In this document: positions 8,553-17,204 of the stretch, in pieces | Layout: each line of letters starts with the position of its first letter | How positions within the stretch are numbered: position 1 is the first letter of the stretch | Source: Planktothrix rubescens CCAP 1459/22 | GTDB taxonomy: Bacteria > Cyanobacteriota > Cyanobacteriia > Cyanobacteriales > Microcoleaceae | Direction of reading: 5' to 3' | DNA length: 64,000 bases | Assembly: GCA_904830895.1 (NCBI GenBank) | Contig: LR882960.1 | Coordinates: 29,984 to 93,983, forward strand | Translations under genes and position numbers: made by a program | Notes under the pieces: generated by a model | Database searches by the model: none | Seen by the model: only the letters and a program-made list of their open reading frames with translations | Told to the model about the DNA's origin: nothing

Positions 8553-9152
8553 CTATTTGAAAGAACCATAAAAAGAGTAGGATGATTGAGGCCCTGAAAT
8601 TTGCAAAATCCAATGTTTAAAATTGTGAGAATCTAAGCAATAACCTCCCCGTCCTTGTAAAATCAGTTTGTAGCGACTATCGTTATTAATGCCTGATTCA
8701 AAAATACCATTACCAGCCAATTTGCCAGTTAGTCGTACTTCTTTATAAAATCTTTCATCAGCCACAGGTTTATCATAAAAATCAGTACCAAATTCAGTCT
8801 TTTGTGGGGGAAGGCTAAAGGAAAGATTGCCAGCTTTTCCTTTGGTATCAGTGAAATGAAAGTTCCAAGATCGGTTATTACTAGAATGTGATAGGGTATA
8901 GGTTTCAGAGGGATCAGCAATACCTTTATTCTCCTCCAAACCCGCTGCACCTACAACTAATTTAGCGGCAGGGGAAAATTTTAGTTCATTGAGTTGTGCT
9001 ACATCATAATTCTCTAGTGAGTTTGTATATTCTAACCATTCTCCTCCAATACCACAGCAGGCACAAGCATGGGCATTAGCTGGATTGATCAGAAAAAGGG
9101 CTATCGCACTGATGAAACTTATGGTGTAGAGTATTATGCGGTTTTTGGTCAT
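8553..9152 (-). CDS. Hypothetical exported protein
   Basis: 199 residues with a clear signal peptide (basic start MTKNR, hydrophobic core, cleavage after PANAHA) and a Cys-rich mature start (CACCGIGGEW). The body is beta-rich (WNFHFTDTKGKAGNLSFSLP, YKLILQGRGGYCLD). The double-Cys motif right after cleavage may bind metal or form a disulphide. Downstream end lies 45 bp from the IS. Function unknown. Confidence 0.65.
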   Translation of the reverse strand: MTKNRIILYTISFISAIALFLINPANAHACACCGIGGEWLEYTNSLENYDVAQLNELKFSPAAKLVVGAAGLEENKGIADPSETYTLSHSSNNRSWNFHFTDTKGKAGNLSFSLPPQKTEFGTDFYDKPVADERFYKEVRLTGKLAGNGIFESGINNDSRYKLILQGRGGYCLDSHNFKHWILQISGPQSSYSFYGSFK

Positions 9153-9199
9153 AAGTTTTTGCCTTGCTAATTGTTCTTTTTGTAGTTTATTTTAAATTT

Positions 9200-9306
9200 G
9201 TAATACCATTTCCGAAAACTTATGCTACAATGGCTCAATTGAGATCAATATAAAATAAATTAGAAGCCCTATCTACTGTTGCATCACTTTTTAGAAATGG
9301 TATTAC
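9200..9306. repeat. MITE-like element with ~30-nt imperfect terminal inverted repeats
   Basis: GTAATACCATTTC at 9200-9212 is mirrored by GAAATGGTATTAC at 9294-9306, and similarity continues inward for about 20 nt more (AAAACTTATGCTACAAT against AAAAGTGATGCAACAGT on the other strand). TA dinucleotides sit at the edges. A ~107-bp non-coding unit of this kind fits a miniature element moved by an IS630-type transposase. Confidence 0.5.
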
Positions 9307-9406
9307 TATCAAAACATCAAAAAATAGAGCCATTCTCAACGGTTCAAGTTCTGTGATTATACTGTAGGCTAAAATAGTTATTTCTAAACTCCGAACTCCC
9401 CTTCCC

Positions 9407-12400
9407 TCATTGTCCATTACCAATCAGGATAAAGGCAGACCAAAAATAAGGGTGATTCAGAGATTGATTTTTAATTAAACTGATTTGCGCTTGCTGTAAC
9501 GCTTCAGATTTCGTAAATTTACCTGATTTTATGTTATTATAAAAGTCAGCCATTAAAATTTGTGTTCCTTGATCATCTACTGTCCACAGAGATGCCATAG
9601 TCGTTGCGGCGCCCGCAAGCTGCATTTGATAGCCTAAGCCTAAGATTTCTTCACCATTACCGAGATTACCACCGACTCCGGTTTGACACGCGCTTAAAAC
9701 GACTAAATCAACGGCTGTGAGGTTGAGGGTTTCGATATCTTTGAGGGTTAAGCGATCGCCATTTCCGAATAAAATAAAGGAATCATCGGGATTACCAGGC
9801 ATAAAGGAGGCATGGGTGGCAAAATGAATGATATTATGATCATTTAATTGTGGTAGCGTTGTTTGTGGGTTAAAATTTTTGTCTAGCAAGGTCATCGTAT
9901 CGGGAATCGTTGCGGCAATTGTTGTTACTTCCTGACCTGCGTAGGGAAGCCCGTTAAAGGATAATTGTCTTTGTCCGACTTGGACGTTATATTGCCCCTG
10001 GGTAAAAGCACCTGCTAAAATATGGGGTTTTTCAGGATTTTTGGCGGTAAAATCGCTTAAAGATGCCGAGGTAACGTTATTAATTGTATAATTTTCAATT
10101 AGCCACTGTTTACCGTCATAGAGTGCAGCTAGAGGAATATAACGCAGTTGACCATCGGGGGCGTAAATAATATGTTGTACTTTGGCTATTTGTAGGTCTT
10201 GGGCAATGGGTTGAATTAGTAATTGATAGAGATTATAAGCAGAAGGCTGGATTTGAGAATTGGGAAGGAAACGATCCGTGATTTTAGTTCTAAAGTCGAG
10301 AATAGCACGATTGAGGTTAGTTTTGTCAATAGCAACGGTGCGATGAATTGGTGGAGAGTAGGGGGTGACTAAAACTAATTCTAAGCGATCTTCAAGGATT
10401 AAGGGATATAAAATAACTGTAGATTGTGGTAATTGTCCTAATTGTCGTTGTAAGCGGTTCAGATTGGGTAAATCTAGGTTTTGACCGCCAGTAGTTTGTG
10501 AGAGTTGTTGGGTAAGTTGGATGACTTCAGGACTATTAATAAAATCATTAAAATCTTGTCTAATTTGTTGCTGTTGCTGTTCTAGTTGAGCAATGCGCTC
10601 ATTTTGAGATGATTTTCTGGCTTCTGGTTTGATTTGACGTAAAGCCACTAATTCTTGTCCTAATGCGATCGCGTTTTGTTCAATTTTACCATAATTATCT
10701 AACAATTTTTGTTCTTGGGGTAATAATTCGACACCCTGGACTGTTTCCTGATTTCCCCTAACATTATGTAAATAATCGTCTAATTCTTGAATTTTGAGTA
10801 AATCTAGGACTTGTTGTGCTTCTAAAACCCGATCTTCTTGTAATAATAAGTCAGCGAGATGACGATAGGTGTCAGCAACGGTAGCGGTATAGGATTGCTT
10901 TTGTGAGAAAGGTAATCCAGCCAAGTCTTGACGAATGGCTTCGGTGACATTAACTGCTTGTTTATAGAAGGTAATAGCCAGAGGTATTTGCTTTTTTTGT
11001 TGAAAAATTTCACCAATATTAGCTAAAACACTGCTTTCTCCAGGACGATTGCCATTTTCTCGAAAGATAGCTAAAGCTTGTTGATAACTATTTAATGCTT
11101 GGTCTTGTTGCCCTAAATTCTGGTAAACTTTGCCTAAATTATTCAGTGTCACCCCCTCTCCCGTAATATCTCCTATTTGCTCTCGAATGCTTAATGCTTG
11201 CTTATAATAATCTAATGCTTGGTTATAGTCAGATTTTGTTTGATAAATTGAACCGATATCGTTTAAAGTATGTGCTTCTCCAGCTTGATCTCCTATTTGT
11301 TGACGAATTGCTAAGGATTGCTGATATACTGTTAATGCTGCTTCCGATTTCTTGAGTAAATTATAAACTAAACCGATATTATTTAAGGTTTGTCCTTCCC
11401 CAGCTTGATCTCCTATTTGCCTTCTGATAGTTAACGCTTGCTGAAAATAGGTTAATGCTTGCTCATATTCACCTAAAATATGATAAACTCCGCCAATACT
11501 GTTCAAAGAATAACCTTGACCTGCGATTTCACCAATTTCTTTTCTAACAGCTAAGGCTTGCTGAAAATAATCTAAAGCTTGTCCATATTTACCTTGAGTG
11601 TAATAAACACTAGCGATACTACTGAGGATGTACGCTTCCCCTGGATAATCCCCTATATCCTTGCTTAAAGTTAAAGATTGCTGAAAATAATCTAAAGCAG
11701 TTTGATATTGTCCTAAATTACGATAAACTGCGCCCATATTACCTAGTGTAATTCCTTCACCAATGCGATCGCCAATTTCCCTAGTAATGGCTAAGGCTTG
11801 CTGATAATATTGTAATGCTTTGGGATAATCGCCCTTACTATCATAAACACTAGCAATATTATTAATCGTCCTGCCTTCTTCGCTCTTATTGCTAATCTGA
11901 CGCTCAATGACTAAAGCTTGCTTATAGTAATCTAAAGCCTGGGGATATAACCCCTGATTGGCATAAACTACACCCATACTATTAAGGATACGCGATTCAA
12001 CGTAGCGATCGCCCATTCTACGACTAATGGTTAAACCTTGATTATCATAAGCCAAAGATTTATCATATTCACCTAAAAGATCATAAACAATACCAATATT
12101 ATTGAAAATTCTCGCTTGTACTGAAATATCATTAATTTCTTGACTAATATCCAACGCTTGTTCATGGAAACTCAAGGCTTCTTGATAATTACCTTGTCTG
12201 CGTTTAACAACACCGATATGATCAAGAGTCAAGGATTCTAACTGGCGATCTCTTACTTCTCTACTAATAGTTAAACCCTGTTGATACCATTTTAACGCTT
12301 CAGGGTATTGACTTAAATTATAATAATTTACGCCAATTTCGCTGGAAATTCTCCCTAGTAAGGAAGTTTTCTTATTCCCAGAGATAGATTTAACGATATC

Positions 12401-12748
12401 TAAAGCTTGGTTTAGCAACTTCACAGCTTGATGATATTCACTTACAAAACGATGAACAGTGCCAAGATTATACAAAATCTCAGCTTGTTTAAGTTGATTA
12501 TTTAACTTTTGACTTAAAACAAGTGCTTGTTGATAGGTTACTAAAGCTTCCTGATATTGACTTTGTTGAAATTGCCGTTGTCCTTGTTGTAACAGTTGCT
12601 CTAAGTGATCACTTTCATTTTGAGTAATATTAGATTGGGCTAACACTGGCGAATTATTGCTACTGACAATCTGATTTAAGTTAACCCCAATTGTCACAGC
12701 CAATAAAAGATAACTTATTTTTTTAAAGTAAAATGCTTCTATATTCAT
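9407..12748 (-). CDS. TPR-repeat CHAT-domain protein (caspase-like protease)
   Basis: 1113 residues. After a signal-like N-terminus (FKKISYLLLAVTIGVNLNQI) come about 14 tetratricopeptide repeats (~residues 45-640, units such as YQQALAIRQQIGDQAGEAHT), a coiled-coil linker, and a C-terminal CHAT domain. The catalytic His lies in IIHFATHASF (~residue 977) and Cys in VVLSACQTGVGG (~residue 1019). CHAT proteases are separase/caspase relatives used in bacterial proteolytic signalling and defence. It overlaps the DUF928 gene upstream by 4 nt, a common cyanobacterial pairing; both have export signals, so they may act outside the cytoplasm. Confidence 0.9.
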   Translation of the reverse strand: MNIEAFYFKKISYLLLAVTIGVNLNQIVSSNNSPVLAQSNITQNESDHLEQLLQQGQRQFQQSQYQEALVTYQQALVLSQKLNNQLKQAEILYNLGTVHRFVSEYHQAVKLLNQALDIVKSISGNKKTSLLGRISSEIGVNYYNLSQYPEALKWYQQGLTISREVRDRQLESLTLDHIGVVKRRQGNYQEALSFHEQALDISQEINDISVQARIFNNIGIVYDLLGEYDKSLAYDNQGLTISRRMGDRYVESRILNSMGVVYANQGLYPQALDYYKQALVIERQISNKSEEGRTINNIASVYDSKGDYPKALQYYQQALAITREIGDRIGEGITLGNMGAVYRNLGQYQTALDYFQQSLTLSKDIGDYPGEAYILSSIASVYYTQGKYGQALDYFQQALAVRKEIGEIAGQGYSLNSIGGVYHILGEYEQALTYFQQALTIRRQIGDQAGEGQTLNNIGLVYNLLKKSEAALTVYQQSLAIRQQIGDQAGEAHTLNDIGSIYQTKSDYNQALDYYKQALSIREQIGDITGEGVTLNNLGKVYQNLGQQDQALNSYQQALAIFRENGNRPGESSVLANIGEIFQQKKQIPLAITFYKQAVNVTEAIRQDLAGLPFSQKQSYTATVADTYRHLADLLLQEDRVLEAQQVLDLLKIQELDDYLHNVRGNQETVQGVELLPQEQKLLDNYGKIEQNAIALGQELVALRQIKPEARKSSQNERIAQLEQQQQQIRQDFNDFINSPEVIQLTQQLSQTTGGQNLDLPNLNRLQRQLGQLPQSTVILYPLILEDRLELVLVTPYSPPIHRTVAIDKTNLNRAILDFRTKITDRFLPNSQIQPSAYNLYQLLIQPIAQDLQIAKVQHIIYAPDGQLRYIPLAALYDGKQWLIENYTINNVTSASLSDFTAKNPEKPHILAGAFTQGQYNVQVGQRQLSFNGLPYAGQEVTTIAATIPDTMTLLDKNFNPQTTLPQLNDHNIIHFATHASFMPGNPDDSFILFGNGDRLTLKDIETLNLTAVDLVVLSACQTGVGGNLGNGEEILGLGYQMQLAGAATTMASLWTVDDQGTQILMADFYNNIKSGKFTKSEALQQAQISLIKNQSLNHPYFWSAFILIGNGQ

Positions 12749-13617
12749 CTTGTTCCTCCTCCTTGTTCTCGTCCAGGCTCAAAAATATCACCAAAAATAG
12801 AGTTATTATCATTTTTATTTTCTGGATTATTTTCTTGCTGTTCAATAACAGAAATAGTATCTAATATTGGTTTATCAGCAAGTTCGCCTAATCCAACTGA
12901 TTGCAGAAGTTCACCCCATTGTTGCCTATATTTAGGTTCATCAGGATATTTTTGACGTAATTGTGCTAAACTTGATAAAGCATCATACCAAATACCTGCA
13001 TCTGCATAAATAGTCGGTATTTTATCTTCCCTAGCAGTTGCCAACTTTTGTCGTAAATCAGGACTAATTTCAACTCTTTGTATCCATCCCCTGATTAACA
13101 CTTCTTCAGAAGGATCTACATCATCAAAAACAATAATTATTTGCCAAGTATAACGCTGATTGATTAATAAAGATTTAGCTTTATTAAAGGTAAAGCCAAT
13201 AATACCACCTTTAGTTGGAGTTAATTCAGTTTTTTCAATATAATGATCTTCTGGATCAATTAGTTCTACATCTAATCTCTGTATTGCCCGATTAAATTGA
13301 GGTATATAAGCAAAAATTGTAGGATGTTCAGCAATTGTGAAACCAACATTATTTTCCGGTACAATCGCAGTAGCAAGAATATTACCAATAGGAATCAGAG
13401 AACCGCGAGTCCCTCCACCTTGTCGTCTTGGCGGTTCACCAATATCAGGCAAAGAAAACGAATCAGGTTGTTTAAATTCTAGAGGTTGTTTTTGAGATTC
13501 ACTATCCTGAGCTAGAGCAGGTAATTGCCAGCAATAATTAAGATTAATCAATATTACCAGATATAGCAGTCCTAAATCATTATCAAGAGCATGATATAAT
13601 GATAAGCTGTTATGCAT
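12745..13617 (-). pseudogene. DUF928 protein gene, 5-prime end separated by two nested ISs
   Basis: The DUF928 body (EHPTIFAYIPQF, YTWQIIIVFDDV, DAGIWYDALSSLAQLRQ) is intact, but the first codons of the present frame come from IS sequence (13564-13617). Removing the IS block restores a start at 15930 and a proper signal peptide: MNKLIRVTS joins YLVILINLN, with cleavage after PALAQ. Without its native promoter and start it is probably silent or makes a protein with an altered N-terminus. It was the first gene of an operon with the overlapping CHAT gene, so the insertion may also cut CHAT expression. Confidence 0.85.
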
Positions 13618-14791
13618 TTAAACTGTGATTATAGCATTACCTTTGTTTTTAAGTTTACGTCCCCATTTAATAGATAACTGTCCCTCATTTAAAAGCTGAT
13701 GCAATAAACACTCTAGCTCATCAACTGATTTAAAGAGTCGATTAGCAATATATTCTTTAGCTGAATGCCAGACCAATTCAATTAAATTATAATCTGGACT
13801 ATATTCTGGAAGAAATTCTAAATAGATATTAGGCATTTCTGCTTTAATTTTTTCTAGGTATTCTTCTTTTTTGTGAAAACTTGCATTATCAAGAATAATG
13901 ACAATCTTTGCTCCTTTTTCTACAAATTCTTCTGCTTGATTTCCCGCTAATACCCACTCATGAATTAGCTCTTGATAAAAACTTTTTAACACTTGATAAA
14001 AATTATTTGCATTCCCTTTATCCAGAAATTCTACAAATCTTTTTTTGTCCGAGTACCTCAATCCTCCCATAACATTAACTTTTCCTTTCCTTCTGTCTCC
14101 TCTAATCTTTCTTCTCTTTCCTTTTTCACACCAGTTCTTTCTTTTTATTACTCTTAAATTAAATCCACTTTCATCCCAAAACCATACCTGTAATTGTTCT
14201 GGACTTTCTTTTGTTATTTTTAAATATTCTTCTATTTTATTTTTAAATAATTTCCTTTTTTCTGGATCTCTTTTCTCTTCCAAGCTATACTTTGCCCACA
14301 AGTAAACATACTTTTTTTTCTTTAATATCCTTCTCACTTGTGAACCACTTAATTTTATTTCTGTGATTTGTTCTAAATAAGTTGCCAATCTTTCTCCTGT
14401 CCATCTCCCAAATTCATATCCTAATTCTTCCGGTTCTTTTTCTACAGTTTCTAATAATATCTCTATATATTTATCTGTGGCTTTTCTATTATTTCCTTTC
14501 ATTCTTTCATCTTTCAGGCTTTCTAACTTGTCCGGATCTCCATGTACACACCAATAACATACTTTATTTATTGAACATCCCAAAAAATTGGCAATTTCAC
14601 TTTGTTTTTTACCATCATTTAGCAATAGTAGAATCAAGATTCTTTCTCTGATTTGTCCATTTTCTTCCTCTTTCAATCTTTTCTGTAGTTTCTCTACTTG
14701 CTTTTCATTTAAGTGATTTTTAGCAGGCATCTTTTTATTGATTTTTCTAAACTTAGTTTTTCATTATACCCTATTTAGATGCTGAACAGCT
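13605..14791 (-). mobile_element. IS630-family insertion sequence, copy 2 (nested)
   Basis: Same 1187-bp element as copy 1, inverted, with TA at 13603-13604 and 14792-14793. It landed inside the left non-coding end of another IS630-family element, upstream of that element's transposase start, so the outer transposase frame is intact but its promoter region is displaced. Confidence 0.93.
13618..14730 (-). CDS. IS630-family transposase (copy 2)
   Basis: 370 residues, identical to the copies at 7382-8494 and 17218-18330: the same N-terminal helix-turn-helix and DDE triad region. Identity across three copies points to recent transposition. Confidence 0.95.
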   Translation of the reverse strand: MPAKNHLNEKQVEKLQKRLKEEENGQIRERILILLLLNDGKKQSEIANFLGCSINKVCYWCVHGDPDKLESLKDERMKGNNRKATDKYIEILLETVEKEPEELGYEFGRWTGERLATYLEQITEIKLSGSQVRRILKKKKYVYLWAKYSLEEKRDPEKRKLFKNKIEEYLKITKESPEQLQVWFWDESGFNLRVIKRKNWCEKGKRRKIRGDRRKGKVNVMGGLRYSDKKRFVEFLDKGNANNFYQVLKSFYQELIHEWVLAGNQAEEFVEKGAKIVIILDNASFHKKEEYLEKIKAEMPNIYLEFLPEYSPDYNLIELVWHSAKEYIANRLFKSVDELECLLHQLLNEGQLSIKWGRKLKNKGNAIITV

Positions 14792-14801
14792 TATACACTA
14801 C

Positions 14802-15881
14802 TTGATTATGACAATAAAAATTATGAATGACTTACAACAGGCAGAAAAAGAGCGGAACAAAGAAATAGCTGAATTAGAAATTTTAATTGAGAGTAATCTT
14901 TCGGCAAGAGAACTAAAACGAGCAATAGCTGTCAGGATGGCACTCACCGGTAAAATTTACCGTGAAATCAGCCAAATTTTAGGTGTAAGCGAATTTTTTG
15001 TTGGGCATTGGAAAAAAGTTTTTAAAGTCAAAGGAATCGCTGGATTAAAACTAGGATATAAAGGCTCAAAAGGGTATTTAAGTATTCAAGAAAAAACAGA
15101 AGTAATTGAGTGGTTAAAGAATAAAAAGTATTGGGATTTAGATGAATTAGTTACTTATGTGGATCAAGAATTTGGGGTAATATATAAATCGAAACAAAGC
15201 TACTATAAACTTTTTGACCAGGCAAATATTAGTTGGAAGAAGTCTCAAAAGGTGAATCCAAAATTTAACGAAGAGCAAGTAAAAAAAAAGAGAGAAGAAA
15301 TTAATGAGATGTTATCAAAACAAAAGGCTGGCATAGAATCGGGGGAAGTAATAGTATTTTTTTTAGATGAATGTCATCTACTTCATGGAGATGTTAATGG
15401 CTACGTTTGGGGTCAATCAAATCTAAGAATTGAAGTTCCAATTACCAATGAAAAAGAGCGACAAACTTATTTTGGAGCACTGAATTATCAAAGCAAAAGA
15501 TTCCATGTTAAAAGTTACCCATCTGGGGATGGAAAATCAACAATTGAATTTATAAAATACTTACAAAACCAATATAAAAACAAGAGAATTATCTTAATTT
15601 GGGATGGAGCGAGCTATCATAGATTTGGAGAATTTAGAGAATTTTTATCAGAAATAAATGGTGATAAAGAACCTGATGATTTTTTAATTACTTGTATTTT
15701 ATTTGCTCCTAATGCTCCGCAACAAAATCCGGTTGAAGATATTTGGTTACAAGCGAAAAACTTTTTGAGGAAGTATTGGTATTTATGCAGGTCGTTTAAG
15801 ATTATCAAATTTTTGTTCGAGTTTTTTACTAAGGAACATAAATTTGATTTTCCCAAAATTCATCAGTATACTTATATATAG
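14802..15881 (+). CDS. IS630-family transposase of the outer element
   Basis: 359 residues, only distantly related to the 370-residue transposase. N-terminal winged/HTH region with REISQILGVSEFFVGHWKK (~residues 55-75), then DDE motifs VVFFLDECHLLHGD-like (IVFFLDECHLLHGD), ILIWDGASYHRFGEF and NAPQQNPVEDIWLQAK. The start could be ATG 14802 or 14811/14823 downstream. It is complete; the nested IS ends 10 bp upstream. Confidence 0.88.
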   Translation: MIMTIKIMNDLQQAEKERNKEIAELEILIESNLSARELKRAIAVRMALTGKIYREISQILGVSEFFVGHWKKVFKVKGIAGLKLGYKGSKGYLSIQEKTEVIEWLKNKKYWDLDELVTYVDQEFGVIYKSKQSYYKLFDQANISWKKSQKVNPKFNEEQVKKKREEINEMLSKQKAGIESGEVIVFFLDECHLLHGDVNGYVWGQSNLRIEVPITNEKERQTYFGALNYQSKRFHVKSYPSGDGKSTIEFIKYLQNQYKNKRIILIWDGASYHRFGEFREFLSEINGDKEPDDFLITCILFAPNAPQQNPVEDIWLQAKNFLRKYWYLCRSFKIIKFLFEFFTKEHKFDFPKIHQYTYI

Positions 15882-15901
15882 AAAATCATTTAGGATTGCT
15901 A

Positions 15902-15930
15902 TAGCTAGTTACTCTAATTAATTTATTCAT
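15902..15930 (-). pseudogene. Detached 5-prime end of the DUF928 gene
   Basis: On the minus strand ATG at 15930 opens MNKLIRVTS and then enters the IS at the TA 15902-15903. Joined to 13561 and lower coordinates it regenerates a signal peptide in frame. Only nine codons remain here. Confidence 0.75.
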
Positions 15931-15962
15931 AATATCTGGTTTTTTCTTGATTACAATAATAG

Positions 15963-16088
15963 TTAAAAATAGGTTTCTAAAATGTATTTGGTTTCCACTC
16001 CATTTTGAATCACAAAAAAGTATTCTTGATCTCTACTGAAATCAACACTTTCTTCAGGGAATCGAATTTGATAATCTACTTGACTCAT
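15963..16088 (-). CDS. Small hypothetical protein (41 residues)
   Basis: ATG at 16088 to TAA at 15963. The peptide starts MSQVDYQIRFPEESVDFSRD and has a strand-rich composition with a natural codon pattern. It lies upstream of the DUF928/CHAT genes on the same strand, about 30 nt from the original DUF928 start, so it may be the first gene of that operon. Family unknown. Confidence 0.4.
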   Translation of the reverse strand: MSQVDYQIRFPEESVDFSRDQEYFFVIQNGVETKYILETYF

Positions 16089-16221
16089 TTTGTACTCCAG
16101 ATTACGAGGTTAAAATACATGGTTGACATTGTAGCAGTTATTCTATGCAACGATTAAAGAATCTGATAGGGCGTGATAGCTTCTCTTAAACCTAAATTCA
16201 ACCAACTCGAAATCGAAACCT

Positions 16222-16326
16222 AAGTAGGTAGGCGTAATTAAACCTAACTATGTAGATAGGGTAAACCCTTGCTGTAAATAGCTTTCAGCCAGACTGGGAT
16301 GGTGGGATATTCTCGCCCACCTACTT
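16222..16326. other. Intergenic structured element B (long-range stem)
   Basis: AAGTAGGTAGGCG at 16222-16234 pairs with CGCCCACCTACTT at 16314-16326 with one mismatch, enclosing ~80 nt. The closing arm matches element A at 3082-3184. The rest of 16089-16430 shows no gene. Confidence 0.45.
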
Positions 16327-16430
16327 ATTATCAGAACTCCTGTAGTCTGACTAAAATTGTGGATAGGTAAGATAATTGGGGTTATAATATTTTTATTCGC
16401 AATTCACGAATAAAGAATATAACTGAGTAA

Positions 16431-16961
16431 ATGCTCATGAAATATGCTCAAAAACCTCAAGATATGGTAATTTTGTTAAAGGTTCACTGTTTAGGTTCGG
16501 AGTGGACTTATGATGATTTGGCAAAAAGTTTGAATGCCAGTTCTTCGGTGGTACATGATGCTTTAAGGCGTTGTCAGCAGTGCCATTTATATAACAGCAA
16601 AAAAAGGAAGGTTTTAAAAGGGGCTGTGGAGGAGTTTTTGATTCATGGTTTAAAATACGTTTTTCCGGCTTATCCTGGGGCGTTGGTGCGGGGTGTACCC
16701 ACAGCCCATTCTGCTGAACCGTTGAAGGGGTTATTAATGATTGATGATCTAAATCCATTAGTATGGCCTTCAGCAACAGGAAAGGTAAAGGGTCAGGAAA
16801 TTACGCCTTTGTATGGGTCTGTACCGGAGGTGGTAGGGGCGGATTCTTTATTTTATGAGTTATTGTGTTTGGTGGATAGTTTACGGGTGGGTAAGGTGCG
16901 AGAACAGGAATTAGCCGCAGTAGAGTTAAAAAAGAGGCTGTATGACTCATCCTCAGATTAG
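16431..16961 (+). CDS. Winged-helix regulator, probable antitoxin of the AbiEii-like pair
   Basis: 176 residues; ATG 16431 or 16437. The first 60 residues carry a helix-turn-helix (WTYDDLAKSLNASSSVVHDALRRC) typical of MarR/winged-helix regulators. The C-terminal part is of unknown fold (VVGADSLFYELLCLVDSLRVGK). It overlaps the downstream nucleotidyltransferase gene by 20 nt, the arrangement of a toxin-antitoxin operon in which the first gene represses and neutralises. Role inferred from context. Confidence 0.6.
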   Translation: MLMKYAQKPQDMVILLKVHCLGSEWTYDDLAKSLNASSSVVHDALRRCQQCHLYNSKKRKVLKGAVEEFLIHGLKYVFPAYPGALVRGVPTAHSAEPLKGLLMIDDLNPLVWPSATGKVKGQEITPLYGSVPEVVGADSLFYELLCLVDSLRVGKVREQELAAVELKKRLYDSSSD

Positions 16962-17204
16962 GAATTTGGAAAGGGTGGCGACGGTTTTGGCGGCTGTACC
17001 AGAGCGTTTTGTGTTTACGGGGGGCGCTACGATTTGTCTTTATGTGGATGAGATTTTACAGGATGAATTGCGTCCTACTTTAGATGTAGATTGTGTGGTA
17101 GAAATATTTTCGAGGTCTGAGTATTATACTTTAATGGAACGCTTGCGAGAAGTTGGTTTAGAGGAATGTACAGAACCAAATGCTCCGTTATGTCGGTGGC
17201 AATA
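16942..17204 (+). pseudogene. AbiEii-like nucleotidyltransferase toxin, 5-prime part
   Basis: The N-terminal 87 codons carry the nucleotidyltransferase pattern: FVFTGGATICLYVD then LRPTLDVDCVVE (G-G and D-x-D metal ligands). The frame then runs into IS630 copy 3 at the TA after CRWQ. Joining 17204 to 18394 gives CRWQYQDLIIDIM in frame with no base lost, so this is a single clean insertion. AbiEii-like toxins modify or charge RNA/nucleotides to arrest growth. Confidence 0.85.

Larger units (their letters stand above)
13564..15901 (+). mobile_element. Second IS630-family element, interrupted by IS630 copy 2
   Basis: The left end TAGCAGTCCTAAATCATTATC (from 13564; outer bases given in part) matches the inverted right end at 15882-15901, which reads inward TAGCAATCCTAAATGATTTTC. 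TA lies at 13562-13563 and 15902-15903. Subtracting the nested 1187-bp IS and one TA leaves about 1149 bp with a single transposase gene (14802-15881). It is inserted in the signal-peptide codons of the DUF928 gene. Confidence 0.85.
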
